Of a stretch of DNA of 26,142 bases, positions 18,043 through 26,060 are shown piece after piece. Below the pieces are notes generated by a model that was not told the origin of the DNA, made no database searches, and saw nothing but the letters and a program-made list of their open reading frames with translations. The first letter of the stretch is position 1; the number at the start of each line of letters is the position of its first letter. The DNA comes from Chara braunii (lineage: Eukaryota; Streptophyta; Charophyceae; Charales; Characeae), in NCBI GenBank assembly GCA_003427395.1, contig BFEA01000418.1, forward strand, positions 884,431 through 910,572, in the 5' to 3' direction. Made by a program: the position numbers and the translations under genes.

Positions 18043-18306
18043 ATGGCTGAAGGAATATATTGTGGGGGGTTACCATGTCGTTCAGCCCCCGCGGCATCTC
18101 TACCCTCTGGGTTGGGTGTCTCGGCAGGCAGGACAGATAGGCTCTGCATGAGGGAAGGGTCCTCCTCTACAGAGCCTAAGGCTTGGGGTGTCCTGGACAA
18201 GGACCTTGAATCCCGGCCCAGGACCAACGTCCGACAAGAAATCAGAAAAAACATACAAGCAAGAGGAAGGGGGTTTCTGCCTACCTCTCCCCTATTTAAC
18301 CCTTAA
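18043..18306 (+). CDS. Possible small gene of unknown function, downstream of TATA module 2
   Basis: An 87-codon frame starts at the ATG at 18043 and stops at TAA after PLFNP. The first half is rich in Ala/Gly/Ser, and the second half is charged (VLDKDLESRPRTNVRQEIRK, then NIQARGRG). No domain, signal peptide or membrane segment is recognised. The only support is its length and the TATAAA 84 bp upstream (17954-17959), a usual distance for a short 5' UTR. An ORF of this size arises by chance in GC-rich DNA, so this is a candidate only; module 2 may instead be part of a repeat. Confidence 0.2.
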   Translation: MAEGIYCGGLPCRSAPAASLPSGLGVSAGRTDRLCMREGSSSTEPKAWGVLDKDLESRPRTNVRQEIRKNIQARGRGFLPTSPLFNP

Positions 18307-19028
18307 TACGCTGGTCCCTTGAGCCATGCGGATTCCCAACATGGATATATATATATATATATATATACAAGGGGGTAAATATGTGACGATCACTTCTCAC
18401 AATCACAGTGGGGCTCCTCACAACCATATGTATAGGTGTGATCGCAGGCAGTCCAATCCCAAAATCCGAACCACAAAACATACCTGCAGTCACATCAAAA
18501 GTCCAACAAGTCCACGCACTACACGGAGTCAACTTCAACCAACCTCTATACTCATACCCTTCGCTTTAGTCATGCAAGCCCCAACCTCCAGCCAACCAAC
18601 CATAATTAAATACTTAGTACCTTTATTAAATGACCATTTAAGAAAAGTCCGGGTGAAACCTTAATAAAACAATAAAGAACACCAGGGCTGAAGTCTTTTT
18701 AGGTTGAGTAGGGAGGACGAGTTAAAATTGAGTCGTAAACCGACGAATCGGTAACCGACCTGTTATCTGTGATAACTGAAGGTGATCCTTGCAGAATCAA
18801 GCTAAATCTAGCCCAAGTCCTGAATCAACGATCAAGGAGACCTGTAGCACAAGACAGACCAATCTCAAGCTAAATCTATAAGCTCATAGAGAACCATCTC
18901 CATATCACGATCTTACTCAAGTCATCCTTACTTAACTAAGCCTAAGTCTGTCTCTATACAGTATCTAAGCAAAAGTAGACCTTGGCATAGTCTCCCCTAC
19001 ATACGTCATCACCTGTCGAAACGTAATC
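18307..19028. other. Unassigned; TA microsatellite and a 7-bp inverted repeat
   Basis: Contains a TA microsatellite at 18345-18367 and an inverted repeat CGATCAC (18387-18393) / GTGATCG (18438-18444). ATCAAGCTAAATCTA-like words near 18796 and 18864 are a short direct repeat. A stem ACCGA/TCGGT with loop CGAA occurs near 18738-18751. No gene is seen. Confidence 0.45.
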
Positions 19029-19630
19029 TAACTCCTCTAAATTAGGAAAATTTCGGCAGCGCTTCCCGTAGGAAAAGTGTCATCGCATAATTTATAATAG
19101 TCCAAAAGTCAAATCTTTGGATTCTAGTAAGTCAAAGTTAGTCCAACTTCCTGATTTAGTACAAATATAGGCAACACTCCTTTTAGAAAGGAAGACTATC
19201 CAGATTCATACCAAGTCAGATATGAACTCAAACATAAAGTCTGAGTTCTGTTAAGACAGAACTTTAACCAACTCCTCAGATTTGTCGAAATTTCGGCAAC
19301 GTTTTCCGTAGAGGAAGTGTTATTCCAAGATTTATACAAAGCTAAGTTTAAACCCTGACATGACTTTGACCCTTCAGGGCCCAATTTTGGCTAACTCCTT
19401 GAATTAGTAAAAATTCGGGCAACACTTCCCTCAGAAAAGGAGGCTTCCCAAATTCTTACTAAGTCAAAGAGCCAACAAGACTGGATCCTGAAGAAAGACA
19501 AAGTTTTGACTAACTCCTTGATTTTGTAAAAATTTCGGCAGCGCTTCCCGTAGAGAAAGTGGCTTACCGAGATTTATACAAGACCAAGTATGAATAAAAG
19601 ATCCCCGAAAATGCAGAACTTGACCTAAGT
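19029..19630 (+). repeat. ~120-bp tandem array, five diverged units, TTTCGGCAGCGCTTCCCGTA core
   Basis: The core lies at about 19051, 19167, 19291, 19411 and 19533, giving a regular ~120-bp period. Units 1, 3 and 5 share TTTCGGCA(G/A)CG(C/T)TTXCCGTAG; units 2 and 4 are more diverged (TATAGGCAACACTCC, ATTCGGGCAACACTTCCC). Each is preceded by AACT(C/T)C(T/C)...TTAGTA or TTTGTAAAA and followed by AGATTTATACAA-like sequence in units 3 and 5. An isolated related core, TTCCGGCAGAGCTCCCGCA, sits at about 20873. From memory, similar TTTCGGCAG tandem cores occur in non-coding parts of some plant Ty3 elements; I could not check this. Confidence 0.8.
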
Positions 19631-19873
19631 AAAAAAGGATCTAGCTCAAAAAATGCAGAAATTGACACTAACTCATATGGCTCTAGCACGTGGCGAGCAA
19701 CTAAGGTAACTACCTATCCACTGAAACTCGGACTAAGTAGTTACATCACTCAGTCACATGCAAGCCAAACCACAAAGGTAAGCGCTCTCACCATCCCCAA
19801 GTCAATTTAGCAAAGAATAGTTTGTAGTCCTTCAGTGATTTATCCCCTTATACCCAACTTACCTAGGGCATAA
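19631..19873. other. Spacer between 120-bp array and covarying stem-loops
   Basis: No gene and no clear repeat. It leads into the stem-loop series without a visible boundary. Confidence 0.4.
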
Positions 19874-19910
19874 GGCTAGACCACCCAAACTTATGAAACA
19901 TGTCTAGTCC
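19874..19910. repeat. Covarying stem-loop 1
   Basis: Arms GG-CTAGAC (19874-19881) and GTCTAG-T-CC (19902-19910), 8 bp with one bulged T. The loop is 20 nt (19882-19901), CACCCAAACTTATGAAACAT, one base off consensus. Confidence 0.8.
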
Positions 19911-19967
19911 AGCCATGAAGTATACACAAACATAGGGCACAACAACTTTTCTCTTCTTTGGGCTTGT

Positions 19968-19985
19968 GACTAGGCCATCCTAGTC
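19968..19985. repeat. Hairpin GACTAGG-CCAT-CCTAGTC
   Basis: A perfect 7-bp stem with a CCAT tetraloop, located between stem-loops 1 and 2. The CCAT loop equals the first two and last two bases expected if the long conserved loop were deleted internally, so it may be a shortened member. The same tetraloop closes the hairpin at 17641-17658. Confidence 0.5.
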
Positions 19986-20148
19986 GTCCTGAACTGTTGA
20001 AGAATCAAAAATTTATATAATTGTTTGCACTTAGTCTTTTGAGGTAGCATATAGCTCAGCCGATCATCTTCAGCTCAAGACTCAACCTGCCCCTTTGTAC
20101 CATAAGTTTTATTCTTAATTAATACTCTCTTCAGTTGGTGATAAGCTA

Positions 20149-20187
20149 TAGTCAGACCACCCAAACCTATGGAACCCTGTCTGACTA
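20149..20187. repeat. Covarying stem-loop 2
   Basis: Arms TAGTCAGAC (20149-20157) and GTCTGACTA (20179-20187), 9 bp perfect, the longest of the family. The loop is 21 nt (20158-20178), CACCCAAACCTATGGAACCC followed by T, one base longer than the others. Confidence 0.85.
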
Positions 20188-20262
20188 GTCTGTTAATATA
20201 TGGTATAATATTGAAGTATAACAAAGTTATAGCCTTCCGGTTCCAGCATGTGAGAGGCATGA

Positions 20263-20300
20263 GACCAAGACCACCTAAACTTATCGAACATGTCTTGATC
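20263..20300. repeat. Covarying stem-loop 3
   Basis: Arms GACCAAGAC (20263-20271) and GTCTTGATC (20292-20300), 8 pairs with one C/A mismatch. The loop is 20 nt, CACCTAAACTTATCGAACAT. Confidence 0.8.
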
Positions 20301-20343
20301 CACAGCCTGGTTCATTTTTCCCAAAGTCAAAGCAGGAAGAGGC

Positions 20344-20373
20344 TGAGTCACCCAAACTTATGGAACAGGCTCA
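20344..20373. repeat. Covarying stem-loop 4 (weakest)
   Basis: Arms TGAGTC (20344-20349) and GGCTCA (20368-20373), 6 pairs including one T/G. The loop is 18 nt, ACCCAAACTTATGGAACA. The loop is conserved but this copy has lost one C at the stem-loop border. Confidence 0.6.
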
Positions 20374-20427
20374 AACCTCATCGTTTCACGAACTAATGAA
20401 ACTGACAAAACCCCAAGTAAGCAAGGC

Positions 20428-20463
20428 GACCAAGCCACCAAAACTTATGGAACATGCTTGGTC
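20428..20463. repeat. Covarying stem-loop 5
   Basis: Arms GACCAAGC (20428-20435) and GCTTGGTC (20456-20463), 8 bp perfect. The loop is 20 nt, CACCAAAACTTATGGAACAT. The arm ends AGC/GCT where most copies end AGAC/GTCT, with both sides changed together. Confidence 0.85.
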
Positions 20464-20502
20464 CCTGAAAGGCAATCTCATTCAGCCCTCACAAGTCAGA
20501 GC

Positions 20503-20538
20503 AACCAGACCACCCAAACTTATGGAACATGTCTGGTT
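20503..20538. repeat. Covarying stem-loop 6 (consensus loop)
   Basis: Arms AACCAGAC (20503-20510) and GTCTGGTT (20531-20538), 8 bp perfect. The loop is 20 nt, CACCCAAACTTATGGAACAT, which is the family consensus. A loop-only remnant CACTATGGAACTGG follows near 20566. Confidence 0.85.
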
Positions 20539-21095
20539 CTCCAGGCAATACAAAATAAAACATCGCACTATGGAACTGGCCCGGCCTTTTGTTGACCCAG
20601 TCAAACTCATGCAATTCAACCTTTCTCCGAGCCTTCTCCCAGATGCAACCCCACAATTTGCTTTCAGTCAGGTAATAAATTTGAAACTGACATTGTACAT
20701 GCATTCTTTTATTTAGTCTGGTTATGTCCTGAAGAGAAAGCAAGAATTATAGGGACATGCCTGCATACATCAATCAAGTTATAGAGGGATAGGCAAACAT
20801 GGGCGATATGGGGTCATACATATAGAAGGATGGTATACATGATGGTTCCCTGCCTCCAGAACCCCGTCTAGGTTCCGGCAGAGCTCCCGCAATCGGTGGG
20901 ATGACTCCCCACAGAGTCTTGATGCGGATCTACGGGTTGCAATCCCGCCTGCCGCCTTCCTCTCGTAACCAATAGATTAGACTTAGAGTTTAGAAGGGCA
21001 GATAGAGGAAGGTTTGAGACTCTCAGATCCAAGGATGGTGCACTCAGACTCGCGAGAGAAGGCCTTGTTCTCTTCAGTCGCCTGAGGGGCCCGCA
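20539..21095. other. Unassigned spacer with small hairpins and an isolated TTCCGGCAG core
   Basis: Around 20850-20960 there are GGTTC/GAACC (loop 10) and GACTC/GAGTC (loop CCCACA) stems, and the core TTCCGGCAGAGCTCCCGCA (about 20873) related to the 120-bp array. This suggests that the array, stem-loops and this region were once one element. No reading frame of interest. Confidence 0.4.
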
Positions 21096-21368
21096 ATGGC
21101 AGCCAATGTATCAGCTTGGTTACCTCCTGGAGTCAAACTGCCGATACCAACCCCCTGGCGACCTCCCAAATGGCAGCACTACCCCCCCTATTTGTCTGGT
21201 CTGATCACCTCCCTGAATCTCGACACCTCACCTTTAGCCCCGTCATGGTCGCAGGACAGTCTGCAGCAGTCCATAAGCGCAGCAGTAATCAGTGGCGGCC
21301 AACAGCAACAGCCGCAGCAGCATCCCCCAGTAGCTGCGGCAGCAGTATACATCGGTGGCCAGCAGTAA
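21096..21368 (+). CDS. Possible broken Gln/Ala-rich reading frame
   Basis: The ATG at 21096 (context CGCAATGGC, favourable) opens a 90-codon frame: a proline-rich start (LPPGVKLPIPTPWRPPKW), then SLQQSISAAVISGGQQQQPQ and an AAAAVYIGGQQ end, stopped by TAATAG. The stops fall in a CAG run (CAGCAGTAATAGCAGTAG), so they look like C-to-T changes of Gln codons; the frame stays open in sense for about 30 more codons. No family is recognised. It could be the first exon of a lost gene, a gag-like N-terminus or chance translation of a CAG-rich repeat. Confidence 0.25.
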   Translation: MAANVSAWLPPGVKLPIPTPWRPPKWQHYPPYLSGLITSLNLDTSPLAPSWSQDSLQQSISAAVISGGQQQQPQQHPPVAAAAVYIGGQQ

Positions 21369-21570
21369 TAGCAGTAGCCCGTGCTCAGTCCGCACCACAG
21401 CAGCCTGTCTACAATACGCAGTGGCAATCTATACACAACCAAACCGTAACCCTTAGCGGTAGCCTGTGCACAGCCTGCAGCAGCAGCAGCAGTAGTAGTA
21501 GTCTGTACACAATCAATCAGTAGCTCGCAGCCGTAGTCTGTGCACCGCCTGCAGCAGACAGCAGCAGCGG
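21257..21570 (+). repeat. CAG-rich low-complexity tract
   Basis: Imperfect CAG/CAGTAG trinucleotides dominate, for example at 21295-21340 and 21476-21502, with repeated GCCTGCAGCAG and GTCTGT(G/A)CAC words. Both strands therefore give long biased frames (Gln/Ser on plus, Cys/Gly/Tyr on minus). Confidence 0.8.
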
Positions 21571-21733
21571 TAGTCCGTGACTAGAAGCCGCCGACATCAG
21601 TCCGCCACAGTATGCAACAACAGTGTGCACCGTCCAACCACAGTCAGCAGGCAAGTCCTCAGTCCCCATGGCTTGCCCCCTTGCTGTTTCCTTCACCCGA
21701 GCGGTCAGCACCCCGACGGCCTACATACTCCAG

Positions 21734-21789
21734 GTATGTTTTCTCCCCTTTTGCTTTCTCTATGCCATCCCTCCTCTCTTTTCTTGTAG
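21734..21789 (+). other. Candidate minimal spliceosomal intron (56 bp)
   Basis: CAG|GTATGT at the 5' end, a pyrimidine-rich body and TTTTCTTGTAG|A at the 3' end. The donor and acceptor fit plant and algal consensus well. Splicing would join the proline/serine-rich frame beginning at 21612 to sequence after 21789, but 56 is not a multiple of three and no protein family confirms the join. Confidence 0.4.
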
Positions 21790-21830
21790 AGTCTGACCAC
21801 TCCCCCAAGTTACGGCGCAGCACCTACTAA

Positions 21831-22900
21831 TCAGCGGGCCCCTGTTCTGTCAGAGCGTGCGGCGTGCAAAATAGAATCCACCCTTCATTCAGGATGCAAC
21901 AGACCTTACAGAAATACTGACCTGAGCGACCATGCACACCAGCCTGTGTGCGCTAGTAACACAATGGATGCTGCAGCCAACTCCTAAATGGCCTTACTCA
22001 CAATGACAAGGTAGATTACTCTACTCTCCCGAGAGTGCTCCCTCAGCACCGCCTTTAAAATCATGAAAGAGCTTCGTAACCTGTCAGCCCTGGTTCGGAG
22101 TCAACCCGACGAATCGTTCCATCAACCAAACACGGTCAGGCACCCAGTATCGAGTCGCACGTCATTGCATCACGCGTTGACACAGGGCCGGGTACACCAC
22201 AACGGCCCACTCCCAAATGGCTTGCAGTCTAACAGTGTGGCCCGATACTCGGCTCACCCTGTACCGCCAGCCCCAAGACATCCATGCTCGTTCTCATCGT
22301 CAGTACCGTGCGCCCAAGCCGTCTGTATGCTCCTACTGCCTAACGCCAGGTGTCCAGCCTATACTTACGCAGTCTAACTAGCCTGCCAGTGTTCACGCAA
22401 CTGGACTACGTCGAAACCGAAGACCAATGTACATTACATCATCACCTACGTCGGCTGCCTGTATGCCGGTAAGTATTTCACCCCATTCCTCCTCCTTGCT
22501 CCCCCTTTCCCTCTGTATCTCTTCCTTCTGCAGCTCGTCGCAGTTCCCTAAGCGTATGGTGGCACGTGGCCAACAGGTAAGTCTCCAACCCCGCGACACA
22601 GTAGAATTGAGTACACGTGAATAGGGAGGAAGGCCACGGAGGGGATTTGTCGGGGTAATCAACAATCAGAGTATTTAGTAGAAATAAAAGTTATCAACCC
22701 GACGAGCAGCCACAGGATCGAGAGTGGAACGGATGCTACAGTCCGCATCTCCCCAAATAGGCAAAACGAGAATGAACCTTCCCTTATACGTGGGAAGATA
22801 CACTTCAGCTGCGAACTGTACCCCGGGCGCAGTCATCAGTGTCAACCCAGGCTAAGCCACTTACCTATATGCAATACTGACGCCGCCATCACTCTCACAC
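21831..22900. other. Gene-like but unassigned region with short frames
   Basis: The longest frame is 22063-22377 (plus, 104 codons, His/Pro/Ser-rich, no recognised domain). Two strong donor-like sites (GTAAGT at 22469 and 22575) and one matched acceptor are present. The text is CAGTC/CCAG-rich like the preceding tract. A spliced, decayed gene is possible, but I cannot assemble a credible product. Confidence 0.3.
22469..22533 (+). other. Candidate minimal spliceosomal intron (65 bp)
   Basis: G|GTAAGT donor, a C/T-rich body and CTTCCTTCTGCAG|C acceptor. This is the best splice-site pair in the window. A second GTAAGT 42 bp past the acceptor (22575) would define a 41-bp exon, but no acceptor for it is convincing. 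Confidence 0.42.
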
Positions 22901-22929
22901 CACCCGAAAACCCTTCTTCAACATCTTTC

Positions 22930-22959
22930 CTCGCCCGATTTTGTTAAGAATCGAGCGAG
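22930..22959. repeat. Hairpin of 180-bp unit 1
   Basis: Arms CTCGCCCGAT and ATCGAGCGAG (9 of 10 paired, one C/A). Loop TTTGTTAAGA. Confidence 0.8.
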
Positions 22960-23109
22960 TTATCACTTCTTTCCTTCCTGCCATAGCCAGTTCCCGCCAT
23001 AACTCCGCGCGACCATTTTTCCTGCTTACTTCTAATTTACTAACTTTTTCGTTAATCTAACTCCATATTCTAACTCGCCATCCCTCGAAACTCTTAGAAC
23101 ATCTCCTTC

Positions 23110-23139
23110 CTCGCCCGGTCCCGTCGTGAATCGAAAGAG
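23110..23139. repeat. Degenerate hairpin of 180-bp unit 2
   Basis: Arms CTCGCCCGGT and ATCGAAAGAG pair at 7 of 10 positions (one of them G/T). Loop CCCGTCGTGA. It occupies exactly the same place in its unit as the other two. Confidence 0.65.
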
Positions 23140-23256
23140 ATCTGGACTTTCTCTGCTGCCTCCTCCGCCATATCCCGTCATTTCCGCCAACATCATTTTC
23201 ATCACAGCTCCTCCCCTACTAACTTTCTCCTCGATCTAACTATCCCAGTCGATTCG

Positions 23257-23276
23257 CCCGGGGCCAAAACCCCGGG
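23257..23276. repeat. Hairpin CCCGGGG-CCAAAA-CCCCGGG
   Basis: A 7-bp all-GC perfect stem with a 6-nt loop, 12 bp before the unit 3 hairpin. It has no counterpart in units 1 and 2. Confidence 0.85.
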
Positions 23277-23288
23277 ATCCCTTCTTTT

Positions 23289-23318
23289 CTCTCTCGATTC
23301 CGCTAAGGATCGAGAGAG
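23289..23318. repeat. Perfect hairpin of 180-bp unit 3
   Basis: Arms CTCTCTCGAT and ATCGAGAGAG, 10 of 10 paired. Loop TCCGCTAAGG. Relative to unit 1, arm position 4 changed from G-C to T-A on both sides. Confidence 0.88.
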
Positions 23319-23374
23319 TTACACTTTCTCGGTTGCGCTCAACTCGACTTTCACCATCTCGGTTTTCGGGATGC

Positions 23375-23398
23375 ACCTGGCGGGGAACCGCGCCAGGT
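23375..23398. repeat. Hairpin ACCTGGC-(10 nt)-GCCAGGT
   Basis: A perfect 7-bp stem around GGGGAACCGC, just past the 180-bp array. The loop length again is 10 nt, as in the array hairpins, but the loop sequence is unrelated. Confidence 0.75.
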
Positions 23399-23710
23399 TC
23401 TTCCTTCCATCCTTCATCCCTTCGCACTCCCTTCTGCCCCTGTTGCCGGGTCTCCTCCACTCTTCTCGTGTCTGGCGCCCGTCACCTGCTGCCTGCCTTT
23501 GCCTTCACCCTCCGCCCCAGTCAGCGCCCGTTGCTGTATCCGTCATACCACAGGGCTAGCGCCGCTGCCTGCCCCCAAACCAGGGCTACGGCCAGCTGCT
23601 CGTCTCCGCTCCCACCCAGCGCCCGTCTTGTTGTAGAAACAGTATCCGACGGGGAAGGGACAGGCATCCGGGCGCTCGGACCTCCCTCAATTTATGCGCA
23701 TCATCCTTGC

Positions 23711-23755
23711 GTAAGGGCCAAGCTAACCTTCTCTGTCTCGTTCCAATTTTAACAG
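23711..23755 (+). other. Candidate very short intron (45 bp)
   Basis: C|GTAAGG donor, a GCTAAC branch-like site 11 bp in, and TTTTAACAG|ATG acceptor. At 45 bp it would be near the lower limit for most eukaryotes. The acceptor is followed at once by ATG. Supported by motif only. Confidence 0.25.
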
Positions 23756-23783
23756 ATGTCCCGAAGGACGAACAGGCCGTACC

Positions 23784-24150
23784 ATGGCCGGGATTGCTGA
23801 CACTACAGGGGGAGGGGATCGGAGGGGAGGCATAGTGACCGGCCCATTGGGGAAGCCTGGCCCGGATGCTACCGGCTGTCCTCCGGCCAATATTACCCAC
23901 CTACTGCAGCAGGTACCACACGTGCTGATGGGTGAAGCTCCCGCACGCTCACCCCTGTGGGCTTTCTACGGGCGTTCTCCCCTGCTGTAAGGGCTAAGCA
24001 AGGGCCCAAGGGGGACTGACCCAGTGCAGGTCCCGGACGTAATAGCAAATATTCAAATGAGGACTTTGAAGACCGAATTGGAGGGATCCAACATGGTCCG
24101 CAGCTTGCCACGGCGTTGCTGCGATCTCCCAACAGCGAACAAAACCACTT
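23784..24150 (+). pseudogene. Broken reading frame of unknown function
   Basis: The ATG at 23784 (ACCATGG context) opens a frame with a Gly-rich start (MAGIADTTGGGDRRGG) and runs 68 codons to a TAA at 23988-23990. The same frame stays open a further 53 codons (containing VPDVIANIQMRTLKTELEG and LPTANKTT) to a TAA near 24150. The second part has a charged, possibly coiled-coil character unlike simple repeat translation. This may be a 120-codon protein with one nonsense change, such as the N-terminus of a retroelement gag, but no family is recognised. A GTAAGG at the first stop does not rescue the frame by splicing to the GTGCAG at 24022-24027. Confidence 0.3.
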
Positions 24151-25912
24151 AAAAGCCACCGTGCCCGGGCACAAGCCACCACTTTATGGGTCCCGGCGGT
24201 ATACCCACACTCAAACTCTCATGGCAGATCGTGGCTGGCCGCCGGTGCACTTGTAGCGACCCCCACCATTCAGTTTTCTTCCACTTCGTGGCTCAAACAC
24301 CCACCTGCTCCCACGCACGTTGGACCCCTCGGTTCACATTTTCAATGACGATATTATAGAGAAGTTTCGCAAGCGTCCTGAACGAGCAAGGAGCCCGAAC
24401 TCCCGTTAGTCTAACCGTGAACCAACCGAACCGGCCCCGTCGGTCTCAGATCCGATCACCGGCAAAGGCAAAATTTAATAATAAAACAAAAAACAAAATA
24501 AAAACAGAAAATGAAAACTAAGTAAAACCGGGTCGCCGCCTTTTCTGCCTTCGGTGTTGCGCACCCCATTTATCATGCAGAAGTCTGACCATTGTTGAGG
24601 CCGTCCTCCGCACGCACGCACGAGGCACCAGTAGGTGCACCAGTCAAACGACAAAAATCTATTCAACCATAGTTTAATCAGAAAAAAATTTGCTCAGCGC
24701 CCACGCCGACTCTTCCGTCATCAAAGATAGAGAGAAATCACGCGCGCCTTAAGTCTACGCGCCCACACACTCTCTACTCTTAGTCAGCTACTCAGTCAAC
24801 GTAAACCATAGACTCTGCCACGCCTCGCGCGGTATAGTTAGACTTTAAATCCAAACTATTTTCTGTCGTCTGCAAAAACCAAGGCGGATACCCTTGTAAG
24901 GGTATTCACATCGACAACATTTTGACAAACGCGCTTGGAATTTCTTTTTGAGTCCTTTATTCATATTCGTGGGTGTTTGTCGAAATACTTTGCGACGAGT
25001 CCTTCCATTTCTTCTCTAAATTTTGAAAACGTTATAGTAAGCCACATGATATTTTGTTGATGGATGATAAAATAGGAATCGGCGTAGGATTTCATGCTCC
25101 TTAGTGTGCATGTGTGCAGTTTCTTTTCAAACTTTTCAATTTCAATCTAGTTGTAGGAATTAGGTTCAACTTCACAGACATTTTGCCTAACTGTTTTGGT
25201 GCCTTTACATTTTTCACGAGTTTGTTGCTACACGCGTGTTTTTGCATGCAATTGTTTTTCTCGCACTTGGTCATCCTTCTTCGCTCCTTCACCGTTAAGT
25301 TGTAACCATATTTTTCTCCCTCTTTTCAAGCTCACTTCTTCTTCTTGATTTCGTTGAATCTTGTCCTTTACACAATCTCTCGTAACCTCCTTTCCTGCCT
25401 TCGTTTAATACCTTAAAGGACCTTGTGAATATGCAAATGACTGCAGAAGTTAGACATCAACATGTAGAGCAACCTGGATCTCCCCACTCTTTGCTCAAAT
25501 TGGCTACGATCTCATCTGACTGCACCAACATGGCCTTCCTAATGTCTACCCTTTCTACTTCCCTCCCCTCCTCATCCCTACCTCTCCCCGATCATCATCC
25601 CTTTTTCCCATTTTTTTTGCAACTAGTATAAATTTCGTAAGTGCGTATTTTTTGCTCTCTTCTCTCTCGCATGTATCTGCCAATTCTGGTGTAGTAGTCA
25701 TGGTGGCTAGATAGCGGTGGTGATCAGCGAGGCGGAAAGTCCTGATGGGTCTGCTGCAACTTTGTGGGATCGCACTCTGGATCGCCGCAACAAATTGCAC
25801 GATTTAAGCGGATCGGCGTAAGAGTTGGGTTGATGGTGTGATAATCCCTGAGGTTTGCGCTAAGTACGTGACGACAAGGTTCATCGGTGTTTGGGCGGGT
25901 TTTGAAAAGTAA
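24151..25912. other. Unassigned, no gene seen
   Basis: Only short frames without recognisable features occur, including one at 25425-25631 (68 codons) that turns into a Ser/Leu/Pro low-complexity end. Noted structures: an inverted repeat GGTTCAC (24331-24337) / GTGAACC (24417-24423); an A-rich tract at 24470-24520; a perfect hairpin ATACCCT-TGTA-AGGGTAT at 24888-24905. No RNA gene or known mobile element is recognised. Confidence 0.45.
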
Positions 25913-25940
25913 TGGTTGGCTGGTTGGCTGGTTGGCTGGT
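25913..25940 (+). repeat. (TGGTTGGC)3.5 minisatellite
   Basis: Three perfect copies and a half of an 8-bp unit. It is similar in flavour to the G/T array but isolated from it. Confidence 0.92.
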
Positions 25941-26055
25941 CAGGGGCCACGGTGAGAAAACCAAGATTTCGTGATTCTTTTTCCTATCGTTTGAGTAAAG
26001 TTGCATGACAAGACGCCAACTGTTGTATCTCAATTGCGTGCTTGGATCTCCCTTA

Positions 26056-26060
<5 letters not shown>

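Larger units (their letters stand above)
22900..23370 (+). repeat. ~180-bp tandem repeat, three units, each with a 10-bp-stem hairpin
   Basis: Units start at about 22900, 23080 and 23259 (the third is partial). Shared blocks include CTTC(C/T)T..CTCG hairpin, GTTA(T)CACTTT-like sequence, CTAACTTT(T/C)TCxT..ATCTAACT and ATTCGCC. Hairpin arms are at 22930-22939/22950-22959, 23110-23119/23130-23139 and 23289-23298/23309-23318, each enclosing a 10-nt loop. No coding signal is present. Confidence 0.8.

Noticed and set aside
19874-20538. CRISPR-like array (regularly repeated short conserved unit)
   Set aside because: The conserved part is a loop with complementary arms, spacing is irregular, the genome is eukaryotic and no cas-like genes are present.
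21188-21442. Minus-strand Cys/Gly/Tyr-rich frame (cysteine-rich peptide?)
   Set aside because: Reverse reading of the CAG tract. The CCWPP repeats mirror TGG-CCA/CAG trinucleotides.
23925-23960. Hammerhead-like CTGATG near 23926
   Set aside because: CTGATGGG lacks the following GA and the GAAA core, and no stem III closes it.
24475-24666. Minus-strand frame ending in Phe/Leu-rich tail (membrane-like)
   Set aside because: The hydrophobic end is the reverse of an A-rich tract, and nothing else supports a gene.
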